64,000 nt of DNA. Source: Lentzea guizhouensis. Lineage in GTDB: Bacteria > Actinomycetota > Actinomycetes > Mycobacteriales > Pseudonocardiaceae. Below, piece by piece: positions 47,139 through 58,579 of the stretch. The translations under genes and the position numbers were made by a program. Position 1 is the first letter of the stretch, and every line of letters starts with the position of its first letter. The notes under the pieces were generated by a model. It saw only the letters and a program-made list of their open reading frames with translations. It was not told where the DNA came from and made no database searches. Location of the stretch: positions 5,766,001-5,830,000 of the forward strand of contig NZ_CP016793.1 in assembly GCF_001701025.1 (NCBI RefSeq), read 5' to 3'.

Positions 47139-48263
47139 TCACCTGGTGCCGGTCTTCTCGATCCTCGGCTGCGGACCCGTGTAGCGGGCGATCGGGCGGA
47201 TGATCTTCGTGTCCTCGGACTGCTCGAGCGCGTTGGCACACCACCCGATTACCCGGCTGCACGCGAACGTCGGCGTGAACATCTCGCGCGGGATGCCGCA
47301 CTGCTCCATCAGCACGCCCGCGTAGAACTCGACGTTCGCGTACAGCTGCCGGCCGGGCTTGAGCTCGGCCAGCAGCTCGGTGACCTTCTGCTCGACCGTC
47401 GTGGCGAACTCGGTGAGCGGGGTCGGCCGCTGCTGGGCGATCTCCTTGAGCAGCCGTGCCCGCGGGTCCTCCGTCTTGTAGACGGCGTGCCCGAACCCCA
47501 TGATCCGGTTGCCCTGCTCGATCTGCTCGCGCACCCACGCGTCGATGTTGTCTCTTGTGCCGATCAGGTCGAGGCTTTCCAGCGCCCGGTCCGGCGCGCC
47601 GCCGTGCAGCGGCCCGGAGAACGTGCCGATCGCCGCCGTCACCGCCGACACGACGTCGGCTCCCGAGCTCGCGACCACGCGCGCGGTGAAGGTGGACGCG
47701 TTGAACCCGTGGTCGATCGTCGCGATCAAGTACTGCTCGACTGCACGGCTCGTCCACGTTGACGGCTCCAGTCCAGTCAACATGTACAACCAGTTCGCCG
47801 ACGTTGACAAATCAACCCTGGGGTTGACCGGATCAAGTCCGAGCTTGAGCCGGTGCAGTGCGGCCAGGATCGTCGGGGTCACCGCACACACTCGAAGCGC
47901 GTCCGCCTTGCGCGACGCCATCGGTGCGTCCCACATCGGCTGCGACGGCAGCAGTGACAGCGCCGTCCGCAGTCCGGCCAGTGGCGTGACCCCTGATTTC
48001 GCGATCTCGGGCAGGACCGCGTTGATGCTGGCGGGCAACTCCCGCAGAGCGGCTGTCCGCTGTGCGAACAGCGCGCTTTCTTCCTCGTTCGGGAGGCGTC
48101 CCTCCGTGAAGAGGAACCAGACGTCCTCGAACGACCGGGTCCTGGCCAGCTCGATCGCGTCGTGCTCGCGGTAGTGGTAGTAACCCGCGGCGCCGTTGAC
48201 ATCCCCGATCAGGGTGGTGGTGACGACGACGTCTTTAAGCCCTTTGGGTGCATCAATCAACAT
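47139..48263 (-). CDS. Citrate synthase (CitA/2-like)
   Basis: A 374-residue type I citrate synthase fold. The oxaloacetate-binding His is in FSGPLHGGAPDRA and the second catalytic His in MGFGHAVYKTEDPRA. At the position of the catalytic Asp (NVDFYSG in most enzymes) the sequence reads NVEFYAGV, a Glu. It condenses acetyl-CoA and oxaloacetate, or could act as a methylcitrate-type enzyme. ATG 48263 preferred over TTG 48269. It is divergent, only 42 bases away, from an HTH-citrate-synthase fusion that probably regulates it. Confidence 0.9.
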   Translation of the reverse strand: MLIDAPKGLKDVVVTTTLIGDVNGAAGYYHYREHDAIELARTRSFEDVWFLFTEGRLPNEEESALFAQRTAALRELPASINAVLPEIAKSGVTPLAGLRTALSLLPSQPMWDAPMASRKADALRVCAVTPTILAALHRLKLGLDPVNPRVDLSTSANWLYMLTGLEPSTWTSRAVEQYLIATIDHGFNASTFTARVVASSGADVVSAVTAAIGTFSGPLHGGAPDRALESLDLIGTRDNIDAWVREQIEQGNRIMGFGHAVYKTEDPRARLLKEIAQQRPTPLTEFATTVEQKVTELLAELKPGRQLYANVEFYAGVLMEQCGIPREMFTPTFACSRVIGWCANALEQSEDTKIIRPIARYTGPQPRIEKTGTR

Positions 48264-48277
48264 GGACAAGAGAGTCC

Positions 48278-48322
48278 GTCAACGTGTCTTGTATAGTCAA
48301 CGTTGATGGAATCAATGTTGAC
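48278..48322. promoter_or_regulatory. GTCAACGT operator array between the two citrate synthase genes
   Basis: GTCAACGT at 48278 and 48296 (18 bases apart) and the inverse ATCAATGTTGAC at 48311-48322. GTCAACGTTGAT (48296-48307), a GGA spacer and ATCAATGTTGAC form a 12-base-arm inverted repeat with one mismatch. It covers both promoters and the first codons of the fusion gene. Confidence 0.6.
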
Positions 48323-49427
48323 GACGAATCAAGCTGCCCGCCGCCTGGGCGTCAAGCCGGCGACGGTGTACGCCTATGTCAGCCGCGGCCTGCTGACCAG
48401 CAGGAAGGCGAAAAGGTCCAGCATGTTCGACGTCGCCGAGGTCGAGGCCCTGGCACAGCGCACTGGTGCGCGCGGAGCAGTGGCCGCTGTGACCGATCGC
48501 ATCCGCACCCGCATCTCCCTGCTCGAGCACGACCGGCTGTTCTACCGCGGCCGCTCCGCCGTTCAGCTGAGCGAGACCAAGCGCTTCGAGGACGTGGCGC
48601 ACTGGCTGTGGACCGCCATCGACACCACCGGCCTCCAGTTCCCCGAGGGCCAGGAGATCTGGATGGCCCTCCCCGACAGTGCCACGCTGACCGACCGCGT
48701 GCGCGTCGCCGTCGCCCTGGCGGGTGCCGGCGACCCCTTGCGCTTCGACCTCGACCGCGCGGTCTCCACCGCCAAGGCCCTGATCGCCGACGTGGTCGAG
48801 TCCCTGCCCCTGGTCCAGCCCCCACGCGGCACCGACATCACCGACCGCCTCTGGGCCCGCCTCTCCCCGGAACCCCCAGAACCGGACGTGCTGAACGCGG
48901 CCCTGATCCTCCTCGCCGACCACGACCTGGCCGTCTCGACCATGGCCGCCAGGGTCGCCGCCTCCGCCCGCGCCCACCCGTACGCCGTGGTGTCAGCAGG
49001 CCTCGGCGCCATGGAAGGCCAAAAACACGGCACCGCCAGCACCATCGCCCACCGCTTCCTCCTCCAAGCCTCCGACGACCCGATGGGCGCAGTAGCCGAA
49101 CGCCTGCGCGCCGGCGACCCGATCCCAGGCTTCGGCCACGCCGTCTACCAACACCGCGACCCCCGCGCCGACCACCTGCTGGCCGTGCTGCGTTCCCGCG
49201 CCGAGCTGGTGGCGGACAAGGTCATCGCCACCCAGCCGCAGACGTTCCCGAACGTCGACCTCGCCCTGGCCCAACTCGGCCTGACCTACAAGATGGCGCC
49301 GGACGCGGGCGAGGCCATCTTCGCCATCGCCCGCATCGTCGGGTGGATCGCACACGCGATGGAGGAGTACACGGAGCCGGGCCTGCGGTTCCGCACGCTG
49401 GGCGTGTACACGGGCGACCGCCCGTAG
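48306..49427 (+). CDS. HTH domain fused to a citrate-synthase-like domain
   Basis: A 373-residue fusion. Residues 4-60 are a MerR/excisionase-like winged HTH (LTTNQAARRLGVKPATVYAYVS; RKAKRSSMFDVAEVEAL). The rest is a citrate synthase fold. Catalytic positions are kept: His in GQKHGTAS, His in PGFGHAVYQHRDPRA and Asp in FPNVDLALAQL, with RIVGWIAHAMEEY after. It may therefore bind oxaloacetate or acyl-CoA and act as a metabolite-sensing regulator or moonlighting enzyme. The operator array overlaps its start, and the divergent citrate synthase is the obvious target. ATG 48306 chosen; TTG 48303 and ATG 48315 are alternatives. Confidence 0.85.
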   Translation: MESMLTTNQAARRLGVKPATVYAYVSRGLLTSRKAKRSSMFDVAEVEALAQRTGARGAVAAVTDRIRTRISLLEHDRLFYRGRSAVQLSETKRFEDVAHWLWTAIDTTGLQFPEGQEIWMALPDSATLTDRVRVAVALAGAGDPLRFDLDRAVSTAKALIADVVESLPLVQPPRGTDITDRLWARLSPEPPEPDVLNAALILLADHDLAVSTMAARVAASARAHPYAVVSAGLGAMEGQKHGTASTIAHRFLLQASDDPMGAVAERLRAGDPIPGFGHAVYQHRDPRADHLLAVLRSRAELVADKVIATQPQTFPNVDLALAQLGLTYKMAPDAGEAIFAIARIVGWIAHAMEEYTEPGLRFRTLGVYTGDRP

Positions 49428-49490
49428 CTCGCTCTTCTGGGTCGCGCACGGCTCGGGCGCGGCTCGGGTGCGGCCCAGGAGGGTGTGATG

Positions 49491-49575
49491 AGGTCGGGCG
49501 TCACCTGGTCGTGTGATGTGTGTCCTGGTTCGGCGCCTTGGTCGTCCCGTAGTGGAGAGGAACGCGGGACAGGAC
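49491..49575. repeat. Long direct repeat, copy A
   Basis: Begins AGGTCGGGCGTCACCTGGTC and contains TGATGTGTGTCCTG and GGAACGCGGGACAGG. Copy B at 50046 keeps the same order (AGGTCAGGCGTCACCTGGTC; TGATGTGTGTCCTG; GGAACGCGGGGCAGG), 555 bases away. Confidence 0.7.
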
Positions 49576-50045
49576 GGCGGGTGGTGGGTGATGGGTGGTG
49601 TGGGGTGCCTGCGGGTCGACAACCAGGTGCCACGTGAGGTCGCCGGTGTCGGAGCTCATGCCGGGCTCGCCGGGTCGCTACCGGTCGCCGGCAAGGCTTG
49701 TAGCCGTGCGCCGCGGGACACGACGCCGGGCGCGTCTGTCGCGCCTGGGGATGGCGCGCCGCGCGTGGGCGCGGCTCGGGATGGCGCGCTTGAAGATGGC
49801 ACGCCTGTGGTGGGTGCGGCTCGGGTAGGTGCGCCTGGGGTTGGCGCGCCTACGGATGGTGCTGCTTGGGCGGGTGCCCCTGGGTTGGCATGGTTCGGGT
49901 TGGCGCGGCTCGGGTGGGCTGGCTCGGGTGGGCTGGCTCGGGTGGGCTGGCTCGGTGGGCACGGCTCGGGGCGCAACGCGGGTGGTGCAGCGCGAGCGGA
50001 TGCGGAACGAGCGGATGCGAAGCACGTGGATGCGGCGCAGAGGCG

Positions 50046-50130
50046 AGGTCAGGCGTCACCTGGTCGGGTGATGTGTGTCCTGAACCGGCAACTCGGCCGT
50101 CCCGTAATCGAAAGGAACGCGGGGCAGGGC
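50046..50130. repeat. Long direct repeat, copy B
   Basis: Same order of blocks as copy A with scattered substitutions and no obvious gaps. The pair brackets about 470 bases of low-complexity DNA. No inverted ends or transposase, so a mobile element is not indicated. Confidence 0.7.
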
Positions 50131-50289
50131 GGCTAGAGAAGGGCGGGAGTGGGGTGTCTGCGAATCCGGACACCGGTGTGCACGAACGACCGTCTGTGGC
50201 CGCTGGCAAGGACAACCGACCAGGCCGGAAGTCCCCAACTCGGAGTTGACCACGGTTGGCGGTGGCGTCAGCGAGACCTGAAGCGGACC

Positions 50290-51396
50290 ATGGACGGCGT
50301 GAGATTGTCCGCTGTGGACAACCTGAAAGTGGTCCTCGTGGCGTGGGTCATCGGGGGGCACGCGCTGCTGGGCTACGCCGCAATCGGTGGGTGGCCGTAC
50401 GACGAGGTCAACGAGGTCACGTTCCACCCCGGGGTGGAGACGGTGCTGGCCGCGGTGATCGGGCCGTCGGGGTTGTTCTTCATGGGCACCTTCTACTTCA
50501 TGGCCGGCATCTTCACGCCCGGTTCGGTCGAGCGCAAAGGGCGGGTCAGGTTCGTCGCCGATCGCGTGGTGCGGTTGGGGGTGCCGTGGGTGGTCAGTGC
50601 GGTTGTTGTTTGGCCGACGTTCGTGTGGGTTGCGTACAACGGGGCCGGGCGAGGGGTGTCGTGGTGGCATGCGTTCACGCACCGGGATCCGTTTTTGGAC
50701 AGCGGGTCGTTGTGGTTTGTGGGGGTGTTGTTGGTTTTCAGCGTCATCGTGGCGTTGGGGCCGCCGGTGAGGCAGCGTGCGCTTGCCACCAGGCACCTGG
50801 TGGGGATGACGGTGGTGGTGGCGGGGACGACGTTCCTGACGAGGCTGGTGTTTCCGGCGCGCAGTGGGCAGGTGGGGGATCTGCACCTGTGGTGGTGGCC
50901 GCAGTGTTTGGGGATGTTCGTGCTCGGGGCGATCGGTGGCCGGCAGCTTGCGGAGCGGGTGCCGGACGAGATCTACCGCAGGTGCCGCGACGTGGTTGTC
51001 GGCATGATCGCGTTGTTGCCGTTCGCGGCGGCGGCGATGGGGGTGCTGGATCTCGCGAAGAGTGCGGAGCCGTTCCTCGGTGGGTGGCGGTGGCAGGCGT
51101 TCGTGCTGGCCGCGGTGGAGGGGGCGCTGGTCGTGGCGGGGAGTGTGTGGCTGGTCGGGTTGGCGCAGCGCAGGTTGACCGGCCAGGGGCCGTTGGCTGG
51201 AGGGTTGGCGCGGTCGGCTTATGTGGCGTTCGTGGTGCAGGGGCCGGTTTTGTTGAGCATTGCCACGGCGTTGCGGCCGGTGGACCTTCCCGCTGAGGCC
51301 AAGGCGCCGCTCGTGGGGGCTGGGGCGATTGCGTTGTCGTTCGCGATCGGGTGGTACGTCACCGTGCGCCGAGGCGCTTCAGCACGCTCGTCGTGA
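50290..51396 (+). CDS. Acyltransferase-3 family membrane protein
   Basis: A 368-residue polytopic protein with about ten hydrophobic helices. N-terminal RLSAVDNLKVVLVAWVIGGH carries the conserved His of acyltransferase-3 proteins; RVVRLGVPWVVSAVVVWP and SLWFVGVLLVFSVIVAL match the family. It would O-acylate a sugar, lipid or small molecule at the membrane. ATG 50290 is the natural start (MDGVRLSAVDNLK). Its 3' end overlaps the convergent dxs end by 38 bases. Confidence 0.82.
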   Translation: MDGVRLSAVDNLKVVLVAWVIGGHALLGYAAIGGWPYDEVNEVTFHPGVETVLAAVIGPSGLFFMGTFYFMAGIFTPGSVERKGRVRFVADRVVRLGVPWVVSAVVVWPTFVWVAYNGAGRGVSWWHAFTHRDPFLDSGSLWFVGVLLVFSVIVALGPPVRQRALATRHLVGMTVVVAGTTFLTRLVFPARSGQVGDLHLWWWPQCLGMFVLGAIGGRQLAERVPDEIYRRCRDVVVGMIALLPFAAAAMGVLDLAKSAEPFLGGWRWQAFVLAAVEGALVVAGSVWLVGLAQRRLTGQGPLAGGLARSAYVAFVVQGPVLLSIATALRPVDLPAEAKAPLVGAGAIALSFAIGWYVTVRRGASARSS

Positions 51397-53064
51397 TGCC
51401 GGCCGCGTCGAGGCCGTGGGCGCGCAGGATGCGGGCGCGGGAGTCGTGTGGCAGGAAGCGGGGTGGCAGGGCGAAGGTTGCCACGCACGTGGGGCCGCCG
51501 GTCAGCGCTTGGCCGAGACGTGCGCCGAGTGCGCCTGTCGAGGTGGTGTCCTCGACGGCGAGCACCAGGCGGAAGCCGCTGCTGTACTTGACGAGGTGCG
51601 GGTCCAGGGGTGCGGTCCAGCGCGGGTCGACCACGGTGACGCGGACGTCGTGCGCGGCCAGCTCCTGCGCGGCGGCCAGGCACGGGCCGGCCAGCGGGCC
51701 GACCGCGACCAGCAGCACGTCGGCGCCCGGCGTCTCGTGCAGCACGTCGAAGTGGCCCACCCGCCGCACAGCGGGCACGGAAGGGCCGCGGACGCCTTCG
51801 GGTAGCGCACGACCGTGGGGCCGTCGGAGACCTCGACCGCCTCGCGCAGCAGCGCGGCCAGCGATGCCGGGTCGCGGGGTGCGGCGAGGCGCAGGCCCGG
51901 TACGACGGGCAGCACCGACGCGTCCCACATGCCGTGGTGCGAGGCGCCGTCCGGGCCCGTGACGCCGGCGCGGTCCAGCACGAACGTCACCGGTAACCGG
52001 TGCAGCGCCACGTCCATCAGCAGCTGGTCGAAGGCGCGGGACAGGAACGTCGCGTACACGGCGACCACCGGGTGCAGGCCGCCCATCGCCATGCCCGCGG
52101 CCGACGTGACGGCGTGCTGCTCGGCGATCCCGACGTCGAACACCCGCGCCGGGTAGCGCTGCGAGAACGGCCGCAGCCCGACGGGTTCCAGCATCGCGGC
52201 GGTCAGGCACACCACGTCGGGCCGCTCGGCGCCGATCGCCAGGATCTCGTCGGCGAACGCGTCGGTCCACGTCCGGCCGCCACCGGCACCGGACGCGCCG
52301 ACCGCGTGCATGCGGTCGGCCTCGTCGGTCTCCGCAGCCTCGTACCCCTTGCCCTTCATCGTCTTGCAGTGCACGACGACCGGCCGGTTCAACGACTTGG
52401 CTTCCCACAACGCGTTCTCGACGGCGTGCACGTCGTGGCCGTCCACGACACCGATGTAGGCGAGACCCAGCGCCTCGAACAACCCGCGCACCGACCCGTT
52501 GCGCAACGACGCCGCGAACCCACCGGCCGTCGGGTCGTACGAGCGGCCGTTGTCGTTCAGCAGCACCACGACGGGCCGCGACGCCCCGCCGATGTTGTTC
52601 AGCGCCTCCCAGCACATGCCACCGGTCAGCGCCCCGTCACCGACGATCGCGACCACCCGCCGGTCCGCCCCGCCGAGCTCGAACGCCTTCGCCAGACCGT
52701 CCGCATAGGACAGTGCGGTGGACGCGTGCGAGTTCTCCACCACGTCGTGCGCCGACTCGGCCGCCGACGGGTACCCGGACAGGCCACCGGCCTGGCGCAA
52801 CGAGTCGAAGTCGGTGCACCGCCCGGTCAGCATCTTGTGCACGTACGACTGGTGCCCGGTGTCGAACAGCACCACGTCCACCGGCGACGAGAACACCCGG
52901 TGCACCGCGATGGTCAGCTCGACCGCACCCAGGTTCGGCCCCAGGTGCCCACCGGTCCGGTGCACCTTCGCCACCAGGAACGACCGGATCTCCGCGGCCA
53001 GTGACGCCAGCTCGCCCGACGACAGCGCCCGCACGTCGGCGGGGGAGGTGATGTCAGCCAGCAC
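51359..53064 (-). pseudogene. dxs: 1-deoxy-D-xylulose-5-phosphate synthase (Dxs), frameshifted as written
   Basis: First enzyme of the MEP isoprenoid pathway, joining pyruvate and glyceraldehyde phosphate with thiamine diphosphate. Seen: [15 protein letters not shown], the ThDP motif [17 protein letters not shown]...[16 protein letters not shown] and [18 protein letters not shown]. At about 51785 the frame breaks after [11 protein letters not shown]; the C-terminal domain resumes in the next frame ([20 protein letters not shown] to SVLKRLGAR). One C missing in CTTCC(C)GTGCCC would restore it, so an error is likely. GTG 53064 overlaps the ispH 3' end. Last gene of the encapsulin-terpene operon; about 567 residues when repaired. 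Confidence 0.85.
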
Positions 53065-53995
53065 GGCGCACCGCCAGCGGCAGCGTGAACGAGATCGTCT
53101 CGGTCGCCGTCGTGTGCGTCGACACCGACACCGCGCCCAACGCCCGCAACGCCGCCACCACCTCGTCGACCAGCTCCGGTGGCGCCGACGCACCCGCCGA
53201 CAACCCCACCGACGTCACACCGTCCAGCCACGCCGGGTCGATCTCGGACGCGTCGTCGACCAGGTGCGCCGGCGTGCCGCCGCGGGCCGCGAGCTCCACC
53301 ATCCGCACCGAGTTCGACGAGTTCCTCGACCCCACCACCAGCACCAGGTCCGACTGCGCGGCCACCTCCCGGATCGCGATCTGCCGGTTCGTGGTGGCGT
53401 AGCAGATGTCGTCCGAACCCGGCCCGCGCACGTGCGGGAACCTCCGCTCCAGCGCCGCGACCACCTCGGCCGTCTCGTCGACGGCCAGCGTCGTCTGGGT
53501 CAGGTACGACACCGGCCCGGTGATCTCCAGCGCCTCGACGTCCGCGGCGGTCTCGACGAGCACCATCCGCTCCGGCGCCTCTCCCAGCGTGCCTTCGACC
53601 TCCTCGTGACCGGCGTGTCCGATGAGGACGATGGTGTCGCCGCGGTCGGCGAACCGGCGTGCCTCCGCGTGCACCTTGGCCACCAGCGGGCAGGTCGCGT
53701 CCAGCACGTCCAGCGAGCGTTCGACGGCCTCGGCGCGCACGGCGGGGGACACGCCGTGCGCGGAGAACACGACCGTGGCACCGGGCGGCACCTCGTCCAG
53801 CTCCTCCACGAACACGGCGCCCCGCGCCTCCAGCCCGCGCACGACGTGGACGTTGTGCACGATCTGCTTGCGCACGTAGATCGGGCCGCCGCGCTGGTCG
53901 AGCAGCCGTTCCACGATCTCGATCGCCCGCTCCACCCCGGCGCAGAACGACCGGGGTGAGGCGAGCAGCACCGAACGCGGCGGGTGTTGCGTCAT
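53054..53995 (-). CDS. ispH: 4-hydroxy-3-methylbut-2-enyl diphosphate reductase (IspH)
   Basis: Last enzyme of the MEP pathway: a 4Fe-4S protein reducing HMBPP to IPP and DMAPP. The three cluster cysteines are present ([34 protein letters not shown]), as are the substrate His residues ([18 protein letters not shown]) and the TQTTL and RNSSNS substrate loops. 313 residues, normal length. ATG 53995 chosen ([15 protein letters not shown]). Between the prenyl synthase and dxs in one leftward operon, so it supplies C5 units to the terpene cyclases. Confidence 0.95.
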   Translation of the reverse strand: MTQHPPRSVLLASPRSFCAGVERAIEIVERLLDQRGGPIYVRKQIVHNVHVVRGLEARGAVFVEELDEVPPGATVVFSAHGVSPAVRAEAVERSLDVLDATCPLVAKVHAEARRFADRGDTIVLIGHAGHEEVEGTLGEAPERMVLVETAADVEALEITGPVSYLTQTTLAVDETAEVVAALERRFPHVRGPGSDDICYATTNRQIAIREVAAQSDLVLVVGSRNSSNSVRMVELAARGGTPAHLVDDASEIDPAWLDGVTSVGLSAGASAPPELVDEVVAALRALGAVSVSTHTTATETISFTLPLAVRRAG

Positions 53996-54014
53996 CAGGG
54001 GCCTTCCAGAAGGG

Positions 54015-55054
54015 TCAGTGGTCCCGGTGGGTGACCAGTTGGGCGAGCGTGCCGAGCTCCACGGCCGCACGCGCGGTCGGTGAGGCCTCGCCGAGGTGCA
54101 GCAACGCCCGCGTGTGCAGCTCGTCGGCCTGCTCCTGGCTCCACGCGCGCCCGCCGGCGGTGTCCACCAGCGACGCCGCCAGCGCCAGCTCGTCCGCGGA
54201 CAGCTCGCCGTCGCGGAAGTACAGCGACGCCAGCTCGGACGAGGCCGGCGTGCCCGCCGTCAACGCCCGCACCACCGGCAGGGACTTCTTGCGGCTGTGC
54301 AGGTCCGTGTGCGCGGCCTTGCCCGTCACCGCCGGGTCGCCCCAGATGCCGAGCAGGTCGTCCACGTGCTGGAACGCGAGTCCCAGCTGGGTGCCGTACC
54401 CGCGCATCGACTCGACCTGCTCGTCGGACCCGCCGCCGAACAACGCGCCCAGCGCCGTCGACGCGCCCAGCAACGCGCCGGTCTTGCCCAGCGCCATCGT
54501 GACCACCTCGGGCACGGTCACGTCGGTGCGCGTCTCGAAGTCGAGGTCGTGGGCCTGCCCGTCGAGCAACGCCACCGTCGCGTCACCGAGCGACCGGATG
54601 GCCTCCAGCGCACGCGGATGTCCCGATGCCGCGAGGACGTCGACGGCCAGCGTCTGCATCGCGTCGCCGGCCAGGATCGCCGCGTTGACCCCGAACACGG
54701 TCCACGCCGTGGGCCGGTGCCTGCGGGTCTCGTCGCCGTCCATCACGTCGTCGTGCAGCAGCGAGAAGTTGTGGATCAGCTCCACCGCCACCGCGGCGGG
54801 GATCGCGGCGGAGGCTCGGCCGCCAGCAGCACCATCGCCGGGCGGATCGCCTTGCCGCCGTTCTCCAGCACCGGGTTGCCGTGCTCGTCGCGCCACCCGA
54901 GGTGGTACTCGGCGATGACCCGCATCGACTCGGGCAGCTGGTTGACGGCCCTGCGCAGAGCCGGAGCGACCATGCTCCGGCTCCACGCGAGCACCTCGCC
55001 GGCGGGGCGTCCCGCGGCGAGCCGTTCCGTTCCGGAGGAGAGGTCCGCGGTCAT
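54015..55054 (-). pseudogene. Polyprenyl (FPP/GGPP-type) diphosphate synthase, frameshifted as written
   Basis: A trans-prenyltransferase that should extend IPP/DMAPP to FPP or GGPP for the cyclases. N-terminal part: AGEVLAWSRSMVAPALRRAV, NGGKAIRPAMVLLAAE. After a break at about 54810 the chain resumes ASAAIPAAVAVELIHNFSLL, then HDDVMDGDETRRHRP (first Asp-rich motif) and GLAFQHVDDLLGIWGDP (second). One missing G in GCCGAGCCTCC would restore the frame, giving about 345 residues. ATG 55054 overlaps the encapsulin-1 stop (ATGA), so it is coupled to the shell gene. The decayed paralogue at 29.2 kb shares its N-terminus. FPP is the likely product given the sesquiterpene-type cyclase (inference). 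Confidence 0.85.
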
Positions 55055-56457
55055 GGCTGGTGGCCGATCTCCACGTTCTCCAGCACGCCCAGCGCGTCCG
55101 GCACCAGCACGGCGGCCGAGTAGTACGTCGACACCAGGTACTTCAGCACCGCGTGCTCGTCGATGCCCATGAACCGCACGTTCAGGCCGGGCTCGTACTC
55201 GTCGGGGATGCCGGTCTGGCGCAGGCCGATGACGCCCTGCTTCTCCTCGCCGAGCCGCATCGCGATGATCGACGTGGTGCCGTTCTTGTTGACCGGGATC
55301 TTGTCGCACGGCGCGATCGGCACACCGCGCCACGTCTGCAGCTGCTGACCCTCGACGTCGGCCGTCGGCGCGTAGAGCCCGCGCGAGGACAGCTGCCGGC
55401 CGAACGCCGCGATCGCCTTGGGGTGCGCCAGGATCAGCCTGGTGTTGCGGCGCCGGGAGATCAGCTCGTCCATGTCGTCCGGCGTGACGGGTCCGGTCCT
55501 GGTGCTGACCCGCTGCTTGAGGTCGGCGTTGTGCAGCAGGCCGAACTCCTTGTTGTTGACGAGCTCGTGCTCCTGCCGCTCGCGCAGGGCCTCGATGGTG
55601 AGTCGCAGCTGGTGCTCGACCTGGTCCATCGGCTGGCTGTAGAGGTCGGCGACACGGGTGTGCACGCGCAGGACCGTCTGCGCCACCGACAGCTCGTACT
55701 CGCGCGGCCGCAGCTCGTAGTCCACGAACGTGCCGGGCAGCCGCGGCTCGCCGTTGTGCCCGGAGGCGATGTCGATCTCGGCCTCGCCGTGCTTGTTCTG
55801 CGGGTTCGTCGGGTGCGCGAGCTGCTGCGCGATGTGCGTGCGCAGCGGTTCGACCTGGTCGTTGAGCTGGTTGAACACCGAACGCGGCAGCTCGACGACG
55901 GTCGTGTGGGTCAGCGCGCGGGCGGTGAAGTCCCACGACACCTCGGCACCGGACAGCACCTCGTTGTCACCGAAGTGCTCACCGTCGGCGATGGTGCCCA
56001 GCGCCACGTCGTCGCCGTACTTGCCGCGGCCGGTCTTGGCAACCTTGCCGTGCGCGATCACGACGATGGTGTCCGCCGGGGTGCCGCGCTCGGTGATCAC
56101 GTCGCCCGGCCGGTACTCGCGCTGCGTGAACCGGCTCGCGAGCGCGGTCAGCGAGTCCTCGTCCTCGAACCCGCGCAGCAGCGGGAACTCGGCGAGCTCC
56201 TGCGGCACCGGGCGCACCTCGGCACCGACGCTGGTGAACGTCACCCGGCCGTCACCGATCGCGAACGTGAGCCGCCGGTTGACCCGGAAGGCACCACCCC
56301 TGGCCTCGACCCACGGCAGCAGTCGCAGCAGCCACCGCGGGGAGATCCCCTGCATCTGCGGCGCGGACTTGGTGGTCGACGAGAGGTTGCGGGCTGCGGC
56401 CCGGGAGAGGCTCAGCTGCTTGTCGTCGATCCCAAGACCCGGATCGGTAACAGTCAC
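55051..56457 (-). CDS. Encapsulin shell protein 1 (Family 2B, with internal CNB-like domain)
   Basis: A 468-residue HK97-fold shell protein. N-arm ([20 protein letters not shown]) and P-domain start, then an inserted cyclic-nucleotide-binding-like domain (about 92-212: [30 protein letters not shown]). The shell fold resumes at [20 protein letters not shown] through the spine helix [22 protein letters not shown] and ends [20 protein letters not shown]. Family 2B encapsulins form icosahedral compartments around terpene cyclases; that is known for the family. The position where CRP-like domains carry a phosphate-binding Arg reads SGAEVSWDF, without Arg. GTG 56457 with AGGA seven bases upstream; homologous position to shell protein 2. 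The operon context fits a two-component shell. Confidence 0.9.
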   Translation of the reverse strand: MTVTDPGLGIDDKQLSLSRAAARNLSSTTKSAPQMQGISPRWLLRLLPWVEARGGAFRVNRRLTFAIGDGRVTFTSVGAEVRPVPQELAEFPLLRGFEDEDSLTALASRFTQREYRPGDVITERGTPADTIVVIAHGKVAKTGRGKYGDDVALGTIADGEHFGDNEVLSGAEVSWDFTARALTHTTVVELPRSVFNQLNDQVEPLRTHIAQQLAHPTNPQNKHGEAEIDIASGHNGEPRLPGTFVDYELRPREYELSVAQTVLRVHTRVADLYSQPMDQVEHQLRLTIEALRERQEHELVNNKEFGLLHNADLKQRVSTRTGPVTPDDMDELISRRRNTRLILAHPKAIAAFGRQLSSRGLYAPTADVEGQQLQTWRGVPIAPCDKIPVNKNGTTSIIAMRLGEEKQGVIGLRQTGIPDEYEPGLNVRFMGIDEHAVLKYLVSTYYSAAVLVPDALGVLENVEIGHQP

Positions 56458-56496
56458 TGCGAATCCTGCCAATCTGTTGGTGCTGTGGTGATGGGA

Positions 56497-58579
<2,083 letters not shown>

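Larger units (their letters stand above)
49428..50289. other. Repeat-rich intergenic region, no credible gene
   Basis: An 862-base spacer between the fusion gene and the acyltransferase. Composition is strongly G/T-biased on the given strand, with degenerate short repeats between about 49740 and 49970, including GGGTGGGCTGGCTCG-type units. It is bordered by two imperfect direct repeats (49491-49575 and 50046-50130). Frames are open only through bias. The acyltransferase promoter is probably within the last 120 bases. Confidence 0.6.

Noticed and set aside
49491..50130. An insertion sequence or MITE
   Set aside because: The direct repeats are long and imperfect, there are no terminal inverted repeats or target duplications, and no transposase.
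49513..50136. A 207-codon hypothetical gene in the repeat-rich spacer
   Set aside because: The frame is built of Gly/Ala/Arg repeats from the biased DNA, and its two ends are simply translations of the direct repeats.
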